Shown here one piece after another: positions 1 through 8,916 of a stretch of DNA of 64,000 nt. Position 1 is the stretch's first letter, and each line of letters opens with the position of its first letter. Position numbers and translations under genes: made by a program. The notes beneath the pieces were generated by a model. It saw nothing but the letters and a program-made list of their open reading frames with translations. It ran no database searches and was not told the DNA's origin. Source of the stretch: Erythrobacter tepidarius (GTDB lineage Bacteria; Pseudomonadota; Alphaproteobacteria; Sphingomonadales; Sphingomonadaceae); NCBI RefSeq assembly GCF_002155695.1, contig NZ_MUYJ01000002.1, positions 186,001 through 250,000 on the forward strand, in the 5' to 3' direction.

Positions 1-656
1 TTCGCGGCCTTGCCGTCGCGGGTATAGGCCTCGCCCAGCAGGTAGTTCTTGAAGGGCAGGATGCCGTTGTTGTAGCTCGCCCCACCCCACAGCATGGCGC
101 CGGTCGCCATGATCGAGCGTTCGGCGCTCTCGATCGCCTGGATATGGCACGCCCCACAGGCATCGCGCGCGACCCGGTAGTCCGACGGGTTCACGAACTT
201 GATGAATTCCGGGCTTTCCTTGTTGAGCAGCGCGTAGGAACGCTTGGGGTTGGCCGAAGACGGATAGTGCCAGCTGTCGGGATACTTGGGCAGCACGTGC
301 GCCTTGTCGCGCGCGGCGACGTAGTCGGGATGGTCATGCGGCAGCTCGGGATTGCCGCGCACCGTGGCATCACCCCCGTGGCAATCGGTGCAGCCCAGCC
401 GCACCGCCGGGGTCAGGTGCATGGTCGGCGCGTCGGTCTTGACGTGACAGGTGTTGCAGCCTTCCGACTTGGCCTCCATCTCCGCTACGGACTGACGCGC
501 TGGAGCCGGCGGCGCGATCACCCGGGAATAGTCCCGCTTGACGGGCTTTTCCTTGTCCGCCGCCATGGTGTCACCAGCGAAGAGCGCCAGAGCGAGCAAC
601 AGCGCCGACATCAGCAAGGCGATATGACGAACGAGGGGTTGGCCGAGCTTGAGCAT
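1..656 (-). CDS. multiheme cytochrome c, 3' end cut by window edge
   Basis: Reading the minus strand from an ATG at 656 gives at least 218 residues with no stop before the window edge, so the C-terminus is missing. The N-terminus has a hydrophobic segment (about residues 8-32, ending near ALFAGDTMAA), consistent with export. Three c-type haem motifs are visible: CNTCH, CTDCH and CGACH. Additional histidines (HDHPD, KAHVLP, WHYP) could be distal ligands. It is therefore a periplasmic or outer-membrane-associated electron carrier with at least three haems. The start codon overlaps the stop of the upstream beta-barrel gene (TGATG), so the two are translationally coupled. It is the last visible gene of a four-gene operon. 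I do not recognise a specific named family; tetrahaem or octahaem types remain possible because the end is absent. Confidence 0.85.
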   Translation of the reverse strand, partial: MLKLGQPLVRHIALLMSALLLALALFAGDTMAADKEKPVKRDYSRVIAPPAPARQSVAEMEAKSEGCNTCHVKTDAPTMHLTPAVRLGCTDCHGGDATVRGNPELPHDHPDYVAARDKAHVLPKYPDSWHYPSSANPKRSYALLNKESPEFIKFVNPSDYRVARDACGACHIQAIESAERSIMATGAMLWGGASYNNGILPFKNYLLGEAYTRDGKAA

Positions 657-2530
657 CAGTAGGTCAGCACCACGTTGGCAAGGACGGAATAGAAATTCCG
701 GTCATTATCGAGCGTGTCGAACAGATCCTTGAAGCCGTCACCGGCCAGCAGCGTCGCCGCCGAAAGACGCAGGACGATGTTCTGGGTCGCCTTGGGCCGC
801 CAGATCGCCGCGGCGGAAAGATCGAAACCGATCTCCTTGGGAATCGACCCTTCGTTGCGCAGCGCCTCGAGGTTGGAGGTGTTCTCGAACCACAGGTGGT
901 TGGCATTGGCAGAAAGACGGAACTGCGGCGTCAGATCGAAATCCGCGCCCACGCCCAGCAGCATCAGGCCGGGATTGTTGAAGTTGCTCTGCCCCTGCTC
1001 CTTCGACGAGCGCAGCGAATTGAGCAGGCCATTGCGACCATTGACGCCGATCGCCCGGCCACCACCGGCGAAGGGAATGGTTTGGCGGATCCAGTAGGAG
1101 GTATCGGCCCCGGCAAAGACCGGGTTCTCGAAGATCGCGTCAAACCCACCTTCCTTGTCGTCATAGGGATCGCTGTCGCCGCTGGCATAGGCGCCCGACA
1201 GGCGGAAGCGCATCCAGTCCTTGTCATAGCTCGCCTCGATCGCGGCGAACTGGGCATTGATGTCGGCCGGACGGTCGGTGAAGAAGGAATTGCGGTCTTC
1301 GCCCAGCGCCCAGTAGAAGCTGCCCGTCAGATTGACCCGGCCAATCCGACCATCGACATTGTAGCCGAGATAGACCACGTCATATTCGCGCCCCCTCAGC
1401 GTCCCCAAAAGCGCCGGGCGCACCGGGAAGCCGTTGGTGTCGATCTGGATGTCGTCGGCCTCGCGGTTCATGTTGTAGACCACGGTGAACTGGCTGGTTA
1501 GCGCCGGGATCAGGAAGTCCTGCCGGTAGGCATTGGCGACGAAGACGAAATCGTCGCGCGGGGAGCGCAGGATCGCGTTGAGGCCGGAATTGGTGTCCTT
1601 CTCCAGCCGCCAGAAGGCGCCGAGGTTGAACTGGAAGCGGTTGTTGTCGCGCGATCCGAACAGCCGCACGCCCAATTGTTGGTCGTTGAACAGGAAGCCG
1701 CGGAAGTCCGACTGGAACGGCTGGATGCCGGCGCGGACCGAGATGAAATCGAAGCGGTCGCTGTCGAACTGGCTGAAGTGGTAATCGATGAAGGCTTCCT
1801 GCACCCCGAGGAATTGGTCCAGCCTATGGCTCGGCTTCGAGGGCTCGACGAACAGCACGCGCCGTTCAGGCACGTCGACATAGTTGACGTTGTAGGCCAG
1901 CGTCAGACGATATTCGATCGTTGGCGGCTTGAAGGTGGTTGAACCCTTGAGCAGCGCGAAACCCGCGATGAAAGTCTGGCTGAAGACCTGCGAGAAATCA
2001 TTGCCGAAGACGTCGAGGCGATCGGGATCCTCGGTGGTCTGCACCCCGACAGGGATCGGGAAGGTGCGCGGCTCATAGACGGTATCGGAGATGAGGTTGG
2101 CGACGAAAAACCAGTCGTCACCCTTGATAGGCAGCCACGGAACCTTTTCGCGGTTGATCGGCCGATCACCCTTGTAGGTATTCTGGTTGTAGGGATCGAA
2201 CAGGTTTTCCCTGACCAAGCCAAGGCTTTCGATCAGCCGCCAGCGGTCGGGGATCGGCAGCTGATCCTTGGGAAAGGCCTCAGGCGGCGGAGCGCGCACC
2301 GCGCCTTCATTCTTCTGCTCGATCCGCTCGGGCAAAGGCGCATTGTAGCCCGGGCGCTGGCGCCCCTCGATGATCTCCGGATCGACCGGCGGCACATCCT
2401 GCTCCCAGTCGCGCGCCGGGGCCTCGCCCGGCGGCGTGATCGGGGCCTCCATCTCGTCCGGTGGCGGCGGAGATGCCTGGCTGAGCAAGAGTGCGGGGAG
2501 GAGCAGGCTCATCGCTACAACCCCTCGCAC
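656..2530 (-). CDS. outer-membrane beta-barrel protein of cytochrome operon
   Basis: The 624-residue protein starts with a short signal peptide (MRGVVAMSLLLPALLLSQAS). A Pro-rich stretch follows to about residue 100, then a long body of alternating hydrophobic/polar segments rich in aromatic girdle residues, ending in VLANVVLTY. This is the pattern of a large outer-membrane beta-barrel; the length would allow more than 20 strands. No plug domain, TonB box or POTRA domain is seen, so it is not a TonB receptor or Omp85 protein. It overlaps the upstream lipoprotein gene by 16 bp and the downstream cytochrome by 1 bp. Its place between multihaem cytochromes suggests either a substrate porin or an electron-conduit porin analogous to MtrB/PioB. 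No sequence motif proves the latter. Family not confidently recognised. Confidence 0.75.
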   Translation of the reverse strand: MRGVVAMSLLLPALLLSQASPPPPDEMEAPITPPGEAPARDWEQDVPPVDPEIIEGRQRPGYNAPLPERIEQKNEGAVRAPPPEAFPKDQLPIPDRWRLIESLGLVRENLFDPYNQNTYKGDRPINREKVPWLPIKGDDWFFVANLISDTVYEPRTFPIPVGVQTTEDPDRLDVFGNDFSQVFSQTFIAGFALLKGSTTFKPPTIEYRLTLAYNVNYVDVPERRVLFVEPSKPSHRLDQFLGVQEAFIDYHFSQFDSDRFDFISVRAGIQPFQSDFRGFLFNDQQLGVRLFGSRDNNRFQFNLGAFWRLEKDTNSGLNAILRSPRDDFVFVANAYRQDFLIPALTSQFTVVYNMNREADDIQIDTNGFPVRPALLGTLRGREYDVVYLGYNVDGRIGRVNLTGSFYWALGEDRNSFFTDRPADINAQFAAIEASYDKDWMRFRLSGAYASGDSDPYDDKEGGFDAIFENPVFAGADTSYWIRQTIPFAGGGRAIGVNGRNGLLNSLRSSKEQGQSNFNNPGLMLLGVGADFDLTPQFRLSANANHLWFENTSNLEALRNEGSIPKEIGFDLSAAAIWRPKATQNIVLRLSAATLLAGDGFKDLFDTLDNDRNFYSVLANVVLTY

Positions 2531-4470
2531 ACATTCTGCGCGGTCGTATCGAGGAAGGGCGCGAAGGGACAGTTGACATAACGCAATCGCACCTGACGAC
2601 TGCCGACCTGCACCACGATCCGGTCGGCCCGACGGTCGGCCGGGGCATTGCCGATCCCGCCGATCCGGACCCCGGCATTGTTGAGGCCGAGAAAGCTGAT
2701 CATGTCGTCCTGGTCGATACCGTCACCCGAGACGCCGATCCCGCCTACCAGTTGCCCGCCGCGATAGACCGGCACCGAGCCGGGGAAGATCTGGATGCCA
2801 TTGGCGAGCCGCGAAGGCCCGCCCGCGATCGGCGGCAGGCCGGTGCAACCACGCGGCGTGTCGGTCGCGCTCGCCCCGGTGACGAACTGGAGATGCTGGG
2901 CGAGATTGCCGAGCACCAGCGCGCTTTGCAAACCGGTCGAGAAGGGGCTGAACTGCTCGATCGGGCGTGACAGCGGGCCATTGGCTTGGCCCACCTCGCC
3001 ATCGGGGAAATAGGGGCGCGAAAGGTTGCCGCCCGCTCGGTCGGAAAAGGCGAAAGCCCCGGTCAGCGCGGCGGGATCGCCAAGGAAACTGCGCAAGCGC
3101 GATACGAACTGCGGCACTTCTCCGCCGGTCGCCAGCAATTCGTTTGCAGCAAAGCCGCCCGAGAAGAAATTGGCGGTGCGCGCCTTCTGCAGGCTCACGT
3201 CGATACCGAAGATCGGTGCGTCGGGCGAACGCACGATGCCCAGCACCCGCCCGCGCGTGTCGACCAGGCTGATCGTCACCTGCGCGCGGCTGTCGAGCGG
3301 CTGGCGGATCTGGGCGCGGGCGCGGCTCATCACCTTGAAGGCTTCCTCGAGGATCGCGGTCGCTTCGGCCGCGGTGAGCGGCGCGGTGACATCGCCCGCA
3401 TCGGTTCCGCCGCGCACAGGGAAGCGATTTACTCCTGCCCCGTTGGTCAGCACGAAGGCATCACGGATGGAAAATTCCGCCGCCGTCGCCGGCCGGATCC
3501 CCGAGGCTTCGGTGCCATAGGCACTCCCCGCCAGCAGCGCCGCACCGGCATAGTAGCCTGTCACCGGAACCAGCGCGCCCGCCGTGGCCGCGAAAGTCGC
3601 GCCTGCGACATTGCCGATCTGCGGATATTCAATGTCGGTATAGCGCAGGCTCGTGCCGTCAGCGGTGATGCGGTCGGCGCGGATCGCGACCGGTGCCTCG
3701 AAGCCGACCGTGCCCGCCAATGCAATCGCCTCGTCGAGATCGTTGTCGCGGTCGAGCACATTGGGATCGAAGCCATAGACCCCGTCGGCCATCACTCCGA
3801 TGCCGCCCACCACCACGCCGTTCTGGTAGAGCGGGAAGCCCCCCGGGTCGGCGGCAAGACCCAGCGGCGAGCGCTTGGGGCCGATCAGCCCGTCGCTCGC
3901 ACGGGCGGCAAGATCAGAGCATGGCAGCTGGCTGAACTGGACCCCGAACAGCGGGCCGCTTTCAAGCCCTGCGGTGGTGGGCGCGGGCGGGAAGTGCTCC
4001 TGCACGATGAAACTCGCCGTGCGGGTCGAGAAGGCATTGCCGCCGCTCGACAGATAGGCCCCCGTGATCGCTTTGGCGATCGCAGCTCCGGCGCTGGGGA
4101 TGATCAGGCCCTGCACGTCGCGGCTGCTGCCATCGGGAGCCGTCGGAACCCGCGCTGTCGCGGCCGCGCCCGGCATGGCGAAGACCGCGAGGACATTGCC
4201 GACCCGGTCCGTCACCGCGATCGTCGCCGCGGCATTGCGCGCTCGCGCTTCGGCGGCGGCCTGAGCGATGATCGTGCCAACCTCGGCGGAAGACAGGCTC
4301 TCGGCTGGCGGAATGGAGAAGAGGTTGCCGCTCGGTGGGGGCGGGGGCGGCGTGGTGCCACCGCCGGTGGCACCGCCGTTGCTCGACGGGCTGCCCCCGC
4401 CGCCGCAGGAGGCGAGCACCAGTGCGATTGCCGCGATCCAGCCGGCTTTCATCCTCCCCCGCATGATCAC
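2515..4470 (-). CDS. lipoprotein with two GlcG/HbpS-type haem-binding domains
   Basis: The product is 651 residues from a GTG at 4470; ATG codons at 4464 and 4452 are alternatives, the last directly after an AGG stretch. The N-terminus carries a lipobox (VLASC) followed by a Gly/Pro linker (PPPPPPS), so it should be a lipid-anchored envelope protein. Two GlcG/HbpS (DUF336-like) units are visible. One, about residues 55-265, has AAEARARNAAATIAVTDRVG and ends with VVVGGIGVMADG. The second, about 365-615, has TISLVDTRGRVLG and ends with LVGGIGVSGDG. HbpS members bind haem or corrinoids; the haem role here is inferred from family and from neighbouring cytochromes. The gene overlaps the upstream cytochrome stop by 4 bp and the downstream barrel start by 16 bp. 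The single-protein duplication of the domain is uncommon. Confidence 0.8.
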   Translation of the reverse strand: MIMRGRMKAGWIAAIALVLASCGGGGSPSSNGGATGGGTTPPPPPPSGNLFSIPPAESLSSAEVGTIIAQAAAEARARNAAATIAVTDRVGNVLAVFAMPGAAATARVPTAPDGSSRDVQGLIIPSAGAAIAKAITGAYLSSGGNAFSTRTASFIVQEHFPPAPTTAGLESGPLFGVQFSQLPCSDLAARASDGLIGPKRSPLGLAADPGGFPLYQNGVVVGGIGVMADGVYGFDPNVLDRDNDLDEAIALAGTVGFEAPVAIRADRITADGTSLRYTDIEYPQIGNVAGATFAATAGALVPVTGYYAGAALLAGSAYGTEASGIRPATAAEFSIRDAFVLTNGAGVNRFPVRGGTDAGDVTAPLTAAEATAILEEAFKVMSRARAQIRQPLDSRAQVTISLVDTRGRVLGIVRSPDAPIFGIDVSLQKARTANFFSGGFAANELLATGGEVPQFVSRLRSFLGDPAALTGAFAFSDRAGGNLSRPYFPDGEVGQANGPLSRPIEQFSPFSTGLQSALVLGNLAQHLQFVTGASATDTPRGCTGLPPIAGGPSRLANGIQIFPGSVPVYRGGQLVGGIGVSGDGIDQDDMISFLGLNNAGVRIGGIGNAPADRRADRIVVQVGSRQVRLRYVNCPFAPFLDTTAQNVCEGL

Positions 4471-5852
4471 CGCAGCCTTCCGATCGCGCCCGCAGCCAGT
4501 TTCAGCGCAGCGCGGAATTCCGCCGGCCGATAGGCATTGGGCTCCTCGACCGCCTTGTAGGCCCGCGCGATATCGCCGCGGATGCCTGCCGCTGCGCCCT
4601 GCGTCACCCGGCCTTCCTTGACGAGCGCATTGAGCAGCGTGTCGACCGCCATCACCGCCTGCACCGATCCGGCATAGTCGGTAAAGCGCGGTGCCGTTGC
4701 CTCGCCTGCAATGATCGCGATCACCTTGAAGGCGTCGGCACTATCATAGGCCCGGCCTGACAAAGCATCCGCCAGCGCGCCCGCCCGGATCGCCAGCGCC
4801 TGCGCGGCGGCGCGGGCCTCGGCGGGTCCGGCACCCATTGCCTTGTGAAAGTCGCGCGCGGCGGCCTGGAACGCCCCGGCCTCGCCGGGCACCAGCGCGC
4901 CCGCGACGGCCTGGAGCATGATCATGTTCTCGTCGTTGAACGGCGGGTTGCCGAACGGGATCGGGCGGCCGGGATTGGTCTCGAAAGTGAGCTTGCGGCT
5001 CGGCCCGTCGGTGATCGCGCGGTGGCACGAATGGCAGTCGTAGAAATAGAATTGTGGGAAGACGCCTTCATAGGCGAACTTCGGCTGGGCAAAAAGGCTC
5101 GTTGCCCGCCGCACCGCCTCGGCCTGGCCCACCGCCCAGAAACGCACCGCATTGGGCGCGCCCTTGCGGCGGATGTAATCGGCATCGACCTGATGGTGCT
5201 GCTGGAGCGCGCTGAACAGATCAAGCTCAAACGAAAGGCGCGGATGGCCCGCGGCCATCATCGCGTGGGTGACGAACTGGCCGGGATTGCTCGACCCATA
5301 GTGGCAATCGAGGCAGACATTGGCGCGGGCCTTGGGATTGTCGAGCGGGGTCAGGCCGGCCGCGACATTCGAGCCATGGGTGGAGGGCAACGCGTAGTGT
5401 TCGGCCAGCCAGGTACCGCCCGCCGCTCCGTGGCAGCTTTCACATCCGACCCCGTCGGTGAGCGTGAACTTGGGCCCGCGCCGGGCGACCGGGGCATAGG
5501 TAGAATGGCAGCCGAGGCACGCCGGAGCCGAAGTTGCATTGCCCAGTCCAAGACTGGCGGCAATCTGTTGGCCGCGCCGGCCGGCGAGCACGGCATAGGC
5601 CCGGCTATGTGCGCCGGAGGAGGAGGAAGGTTCCTGCCAGGTGGCGATTTCGTCCTGCCGCACCACGGCGCCATTGCCCTCGGCCCGCCCGTGACAGGTC
5701 GAACCGGCACAGCTAGCGACGCCTTCAAAAGTGCCATTCCCGATTGCAGCGGATACCGGATAAAGCGCGATCAGTGCGATCACCGCCAGCAGCCGCATGG
5801 CCATGGGCCTGCGGATGAGGCCAGCGATCCCGTTCGCGACAACTCCCGTCAT
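4467..5852 (-). CDS. multiheme cytochrome c (cytochrome c554-like), 461 aa
   Basis: The ATG at 5852 follows a G-rich ribosome site (GGGGGGGATGGG). A hydrophobic export segment covers about residues 17-36. Five haem attachment sites are visible: one unusual CAGSTCH (CX4CH), then CLGCH, CESCH, CLDCH and CHSCH. Conserved histidines between them (GAHSRAY, STHGSN, MMAAGHPRL) fit bis-His ligation, as in cytochrome c554/hydroxylamine-oxidoreductase-type packing. The C-terminal 140 residues are alpha-helical and haem-free. It is probably a periplasmic electron-transfer protein. It is the promoter-proximal gene of the operon and overlaps the next gene by 4 bp. The electron donor and acceptor cannot be told from the sequence. 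Confidence 0.85.
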   Translation of the reverse strand: MTGVVANGIAGLIRRPMAMRLLAVIALIALYPVSAAIGNGTFEGVASCAGSTCHGRAEGNGAVVRQDEIATWQEPSSSSGAHSRAYAVLAGRRGQQIAASLGLGNATSAPACLGCHSTYAPVARRGPKFTLTDGVGCESCHGAAGGTWLAEHYALPSTHGSNVAAGLTPLDNPKARANVCLDCHYGSSNPGQFVTHAMMAAGHPRLSFELDLFSALQQHHQVDADYIRRKGAPNAVRFWAVGQAEAVRRATSLFAQPKFAYEGVFPQFYFYDCHSCHRAITDGPSRKLTFETNPGRPIPFGNPPFNDENMIMLQAVAGALVPGEAGAFQAAARDFHKAMGAGPAEARAAAQALAIRAGALADALSGRAYDSADAFKVIAIIAGEATAPRFTDYAGSVQAVMAVDTLLNALVKEGRVTQGAAAGIRGDIARAYKAVEEPNAYRPAEFRAALKLAAGAIGRLR

Positions 5853-6067
5853 CCCATCCCCCCCGAGATGCTTTCAGCCGCCCTTCCCCACCGTCGAACC
5901 GACGCCGCGCGAGGCACACTAGCAGCCGCCCCCGCAGCCGCGCTTGTAGAGTTGCGTCAGGAAGCTCCTGCCGCCGACTCCACATCCGTCCGGCCTGCCC
6001 CTTGTCCCAATCTTGACGCGGCGATGCAACAGGCAATCGGCCATTAGCGCACAAGTCGCCATGGCGT

Positions 6068-6101
6068 CGCCCCGCCGGCAGGCCAAGCCGCCGGCAGGGC
6101 G
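6068..6101 (-). terminator. GC-rich hairpin after the TPS operon
   Basis: A 12-bp inverted repeat (CGCCCCGCCGGC at 6068-6079 and GCCGGCAGGGCG at 6090-6101, one pair a G-U wobble in RNA) lies 7 bp after the last gene of the minus-strand operon. There is no clear T-tract, so it may be a weak or Rho-assisted terminator. The remaining intergenic DNA up to 5852 shows no gene I can support. Confidence 0.45.
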
Positions 6102-6107
6102 AAGGGA

Positions 6108-6851
6108 TCAAGCGGCTCCCTCGGCCGAGGCCTCAAGGGTGCTGGCCAGGTTTTCGAGCTGCACCGAGCAGCCCTTGGCGATCAACGCCTCGGCCAGCAC
6201 ATCGGGGGTTTCGACATCATCGGGAAGCAAGACGAAGCTGAGCCGCGCGCTTGTGCTGCCATCGGGAGCGGTGATCACGTAATCGTTGCCCTCGACAATC
6301 GGCAGGCGGGTGGGGTCAAGCGGGGCGACAGCAGCGACATCATCGAAGGTGACCTCGACCGTGCTGGTGCCGTCTTGCCCGGCCACGCGATACGTCTCGA
6401 CATTGCCGGTCGCCGGACGCCACAGGCGGACTGTCGCCAAATCGTAGAGGCAGATCGTGCCCGAACGGGTGACATCGACATACCACAGGCTCGGATTGGT
6501 CGCGTTGATATCGGTATCGCCCCGCACGGCCCCAGTGCGCACGCGGGTGGCGGCGCGCTTGCGGGTGAGCGAGGCGAAGCGATCCGAGGCAATCTGCGGC
6601 CGGTCACCGACGCGGAAGGTACCCGCGCCCTTGATGACGCGCGTGCCTTCGGCTGTGAGCACGGTCACCACATCGCCCGGCTTGAGCGTGATCATGGCAT
6701 TGTCGTCGAGCTTGGTGCCGACAGGATATTGGGTTGATGAAGGACCGGTTGACTTGACCACCACGCCGGCCATCGCCGACACCGGCAGAGCCAGCGCCGC
6801 GCCGCCCAGCGCCAGTGCCGCCATCGTCCGTTTCAATTTAGCCGAGAACAT
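6108..6851 (-). CDS. exported protein of unknown function, last gene of TPS-CHAT operon
   Basis: The 247-residue product has a clear signal peptide (about residues 1-28, MAALALGGAALALPVSAMAG). The segment around residues 45-85 (LKPGDVVTVLTAEGTRVIKG) resembles the short beta-rich stretches seen in FecR-like or SH3-like periplasmic domains, but this is only a resemblance. Two cysteines (TICLYD, KGCSVQ) could form a disulphide in the periplasm. It overlaps the upstream cyclase gene by 14 bp, so it belongs to that operon. A link to the CHASE2 sensor or to the secreted exoprotein is inference from position only. I do not recognise a named family. Confidence 0.75.
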   Translation of the reverse strand: MFSAKLKRTMAALALGGAALALPVSAMAGVVVKSTGPSSTQYPVGTKLDDNAMITLKPGDVVTVLTAEGTRVIKGAGTFRVGDRPQIASDRFASLTRKRAATRVRTGAVRGDTDINATNPSLWYVDVTRSGTICLYDLATVRLWRPATGNVETYRVAGQDGTSTVEVTFDDVAAVAPLDPTRLPIVEGNDYVITAPDGSTSARLSFVLLPDDVETPDVLAEALIAKGCSVQLENLASTLEASAEGAA

Positions 6852-8898
6852 AGGTACCTCCCTCGTTCATTTCCTGCATCCGCTTTACCAGATTACGCAA
6901 AGCTGAATCATCCGGATGACGACCAGCCACATCCTGTGCCAGCCGAACCGCACCCGCGCGGTCTCCGGCCAGCGCCTTCGCGCAGGCCTCGGCGAGCAAG
7001 GCGCGATCCGCCTCGGGAAAATCGGGCGCGGGTTCAAACAGATCGACGGGACTTGACCTGCCACGCAGCACCACCCTGCCCATCGGTCGCCACCAGTCGA
7101 GCCCCGAGGCCTCGGCGAATTCACGGCTGGCCATCACGCTCGAATCGAGCGCCTTGTTGGCCGCCTCCAGCCGGGAGGCGGTGTTCATCGAGTCGCCGAG
7201 CGCGGTGTACTGGATGCGGGTCGCCCCGCCGAAATTGCCGATCACCGCCTCGCCATAATGCAGGCCCACACGGGTCTTGCCGATTTCGGGCAGATCAGGG
7301 TCCATCGCGGCGACCTCGCGGCGGAAGACTTCGCCTGCCAGCCAAATGGCATAGCCCGCCCGCGCCGCGCGGGTCCCGTCGTCGGGCCGGCTGATCGGCG
7401 CGCCCCAGAAAGCGACCACGGCATCGCCGACGAACTTGTCGATCACCCCGCCATGATCGAGCACCACCTGGCTGAGCCTGTCGAGATAGCGGTTGAGCAG
7501 CTTGGCGACCATTTCCGGCGCGATCGCGTGGCTCATCTTGGTGAAGCCTTCCAGATCGCTGAACAGCACGAAGATCGCCCGCTTTTCTCCGCCCAGATTG
7601 AGCAGTTCGGGCTTCTCGATAATCGCCTGGGCAATGTCACGCGGGATGTATTTGCCCAGCGCCCCGGTGGCGAAATTGCGCTGCACCGCGCCGGATGCGC
7701 GCATCGTCGAGGTGACCGCGCCGAACACGATGATCCAGCCCACCAGCCCGCCGACCGCCGGCAGGCCGTAGGTGTCGATGTTCTGCACTTGCAAGAGGAA
7801 GGGCGTGCCCTGAAAGAACACGAGCTGCCCGAAGCCGAACAGCGCCAGCCGCCGGGCAGGCCATTCGAGCAGCGCGGTCACCACCCCGGCCAGCACCGCC
7901 ACCACCGCCATCAGCCAGATCACCCAGTCCGGGATCGGGGTCAGCAAGCGGTTATCGAGCATCTGGGCGATGATTTCGGCATGAACGCTTATCCCGGCGG
8001 GCACCTCGCCATTGATCGAGGTGAAGGTCGTCTCGACCCGGTCATAATCGACGATATCCCCGCCGATCAGGATGTATTTTCCGGAATACTGCTCTTTTAG
8101 GAATGGCAGGATTTCCGGGTCGGGATCGACGAAGAGATCGATCTGCGCCGGGGGGAACAGCACAGAATCCCGATATTTGGGCCGCCGGTAATCGATGGCG
8201 CCCTCGTAATCGGCAAAGGCCTTGGCCGGCTCCCCCGCCTCCTCCAGCATCACCCGCCCGAGCAACGGCGGCAGCCCAGGGCGGATGTCGGGCCACAGCC
8301 TGGTCGCCCCGAAGGTGTTGTCGAGCCGGATGCTGGCCGGGCGCGCATTGCTGCCCTTGAGCCGCGCCATGAAGCTTTCGAGGAATTGCTGCTGCTCGTA
8401 TTCGATATCATCCGGATTGGTCGCCTTGGCGGCATAGGCGACTGCGACCGGGGTCTTCATCCCGCGCAGCACCGCGATCAGTTCCTCGTCCTCGTCCTGC
8501 GGCTGGTCGAACAGGATATCGATCCCGATCGCCTTGGGCTCGAAAGTGTCGAGCGTGCGCAGGGTCTTGGCGAGCAGGCCGCGATCGAGCGGCGAGCGCT
8601 TGCGTGCGGCGATCAAGGTCTGGTCGGTATAGACCACCAGAACGATGCGCTTGTCTTCCTCGACCAGATCGGCAGCATAATAGGCCCTGAGATCATAGAA
8701 GGCGCGCTCGGCCTCGCTGGTCAGCGGAGTAGGCACCGAGCCTCCGGGCAGAACCCAGCTGTAGCGTGCGATGAACAGCGCCACGCAGATCAAAAAGGCG
8801 GTGAGCGCCAGCTGGGCGGCGCCCGCTTCGCGGACATTGCGCCAAGCACGCCGCAGCCAGCCCAAAGGCGAAGCGCGTTTGGCTGGCGACTGGTTCAC
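6838..8898 (-). CDS. CHASE2-domain class III adenylate/guanylate cyclase
   Basis: The 686-residue membrane protein has an N-terminal transmembrane helix (about residues 28-50) and a CHASE2 extracytoplasmic sensor (about 50-330, with DLRAYYAADL and KAIGIDILFDQPQDEDEEL). Three transmembrane helices follow (about 335-405), then a class III cyclase domain (about 435-620). Cyclase motifs include the metal-binding aspartates in FSDLEGFT and KFVGDAVVAFWGAP and the TALGDSMNTASRLE segment. It should make cAMP (or cGMP) in the cytoplasm in response to a periplasmic signal. It follows the CHAT gene by 18 bp and overlaps the small exported-protein gene by 14 bp. CHASE2 cyclases are known in alphaproteobacteria and cyanobacteria; the ligand is unknown. 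Confidence 0.9.
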   Translation of the reverse strand: MNQSPAKRASPLGWLRRAWRNVREAGAAQLALTAFLICVALFIARYSWVLPGGSVPTPLTSEAERAFYDLRAYYAADLVEEDKRIVLVVYTDQTLIAARKRSPLDRGLLAKTLRTLDTFEPKAIGIDILFDQPQDEDEELIAVLRGMKTPVAVAYAAKATNPDDIEYEQQQFLESFMARLKGSNARPASIRLDNTFGATRLWPDIRPGLPPLLGRVMLEEAGEPAKAFADYEGAIDYRRPKYRDSVLFPPAQIDLFVDPDPEILPFLKEQYSGKYILIGGDIVDYDRVETTFTSINGEVPAGISVHAEIIAQMLDNRLLTPIPDWVIWLMAVVAVLAGVVTALLEWPARRLALFGFGQLVFFQGTPFLLQVQNIDTYGLPAVGGLVGWIIVFGAVTSTMRASGAVQRNFATGALGKYIPRDIAQAIIEKPELLNLGGEKRAIFVLFSDLEGFTKMSHAIAPEMVAKLLNRYLDRLSQVVLDHGGVIDKFVGDAVVAFWGAPISRPDDGTRAARAGYAIWLAGEVFRREVAAMDPDLPEIGKTRVGLHYGEAVIGNFGGATRIQYTALGDSMNTASRLEAANKALDSSVMASREFAEASGLDWWRPMGRVVLRGRSSPVDLFEPAPDFPEADRALLAEACAKALAGDRAGAVRLAQDVAGRHPDDSALRNLVKRMQEMNEGGTYVLG

Positions 8899-8916
8899 CG
8901 GGTGCCCCCCGGCGGC

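Noticed and set aside
2986..4533. 515-codon plus-strand ORF opposite the GlcG/HbpS lipoprotein
   Set aside because: Antisense shadow; no motif, while the minus strand shows a lipobox and duplicated domain.
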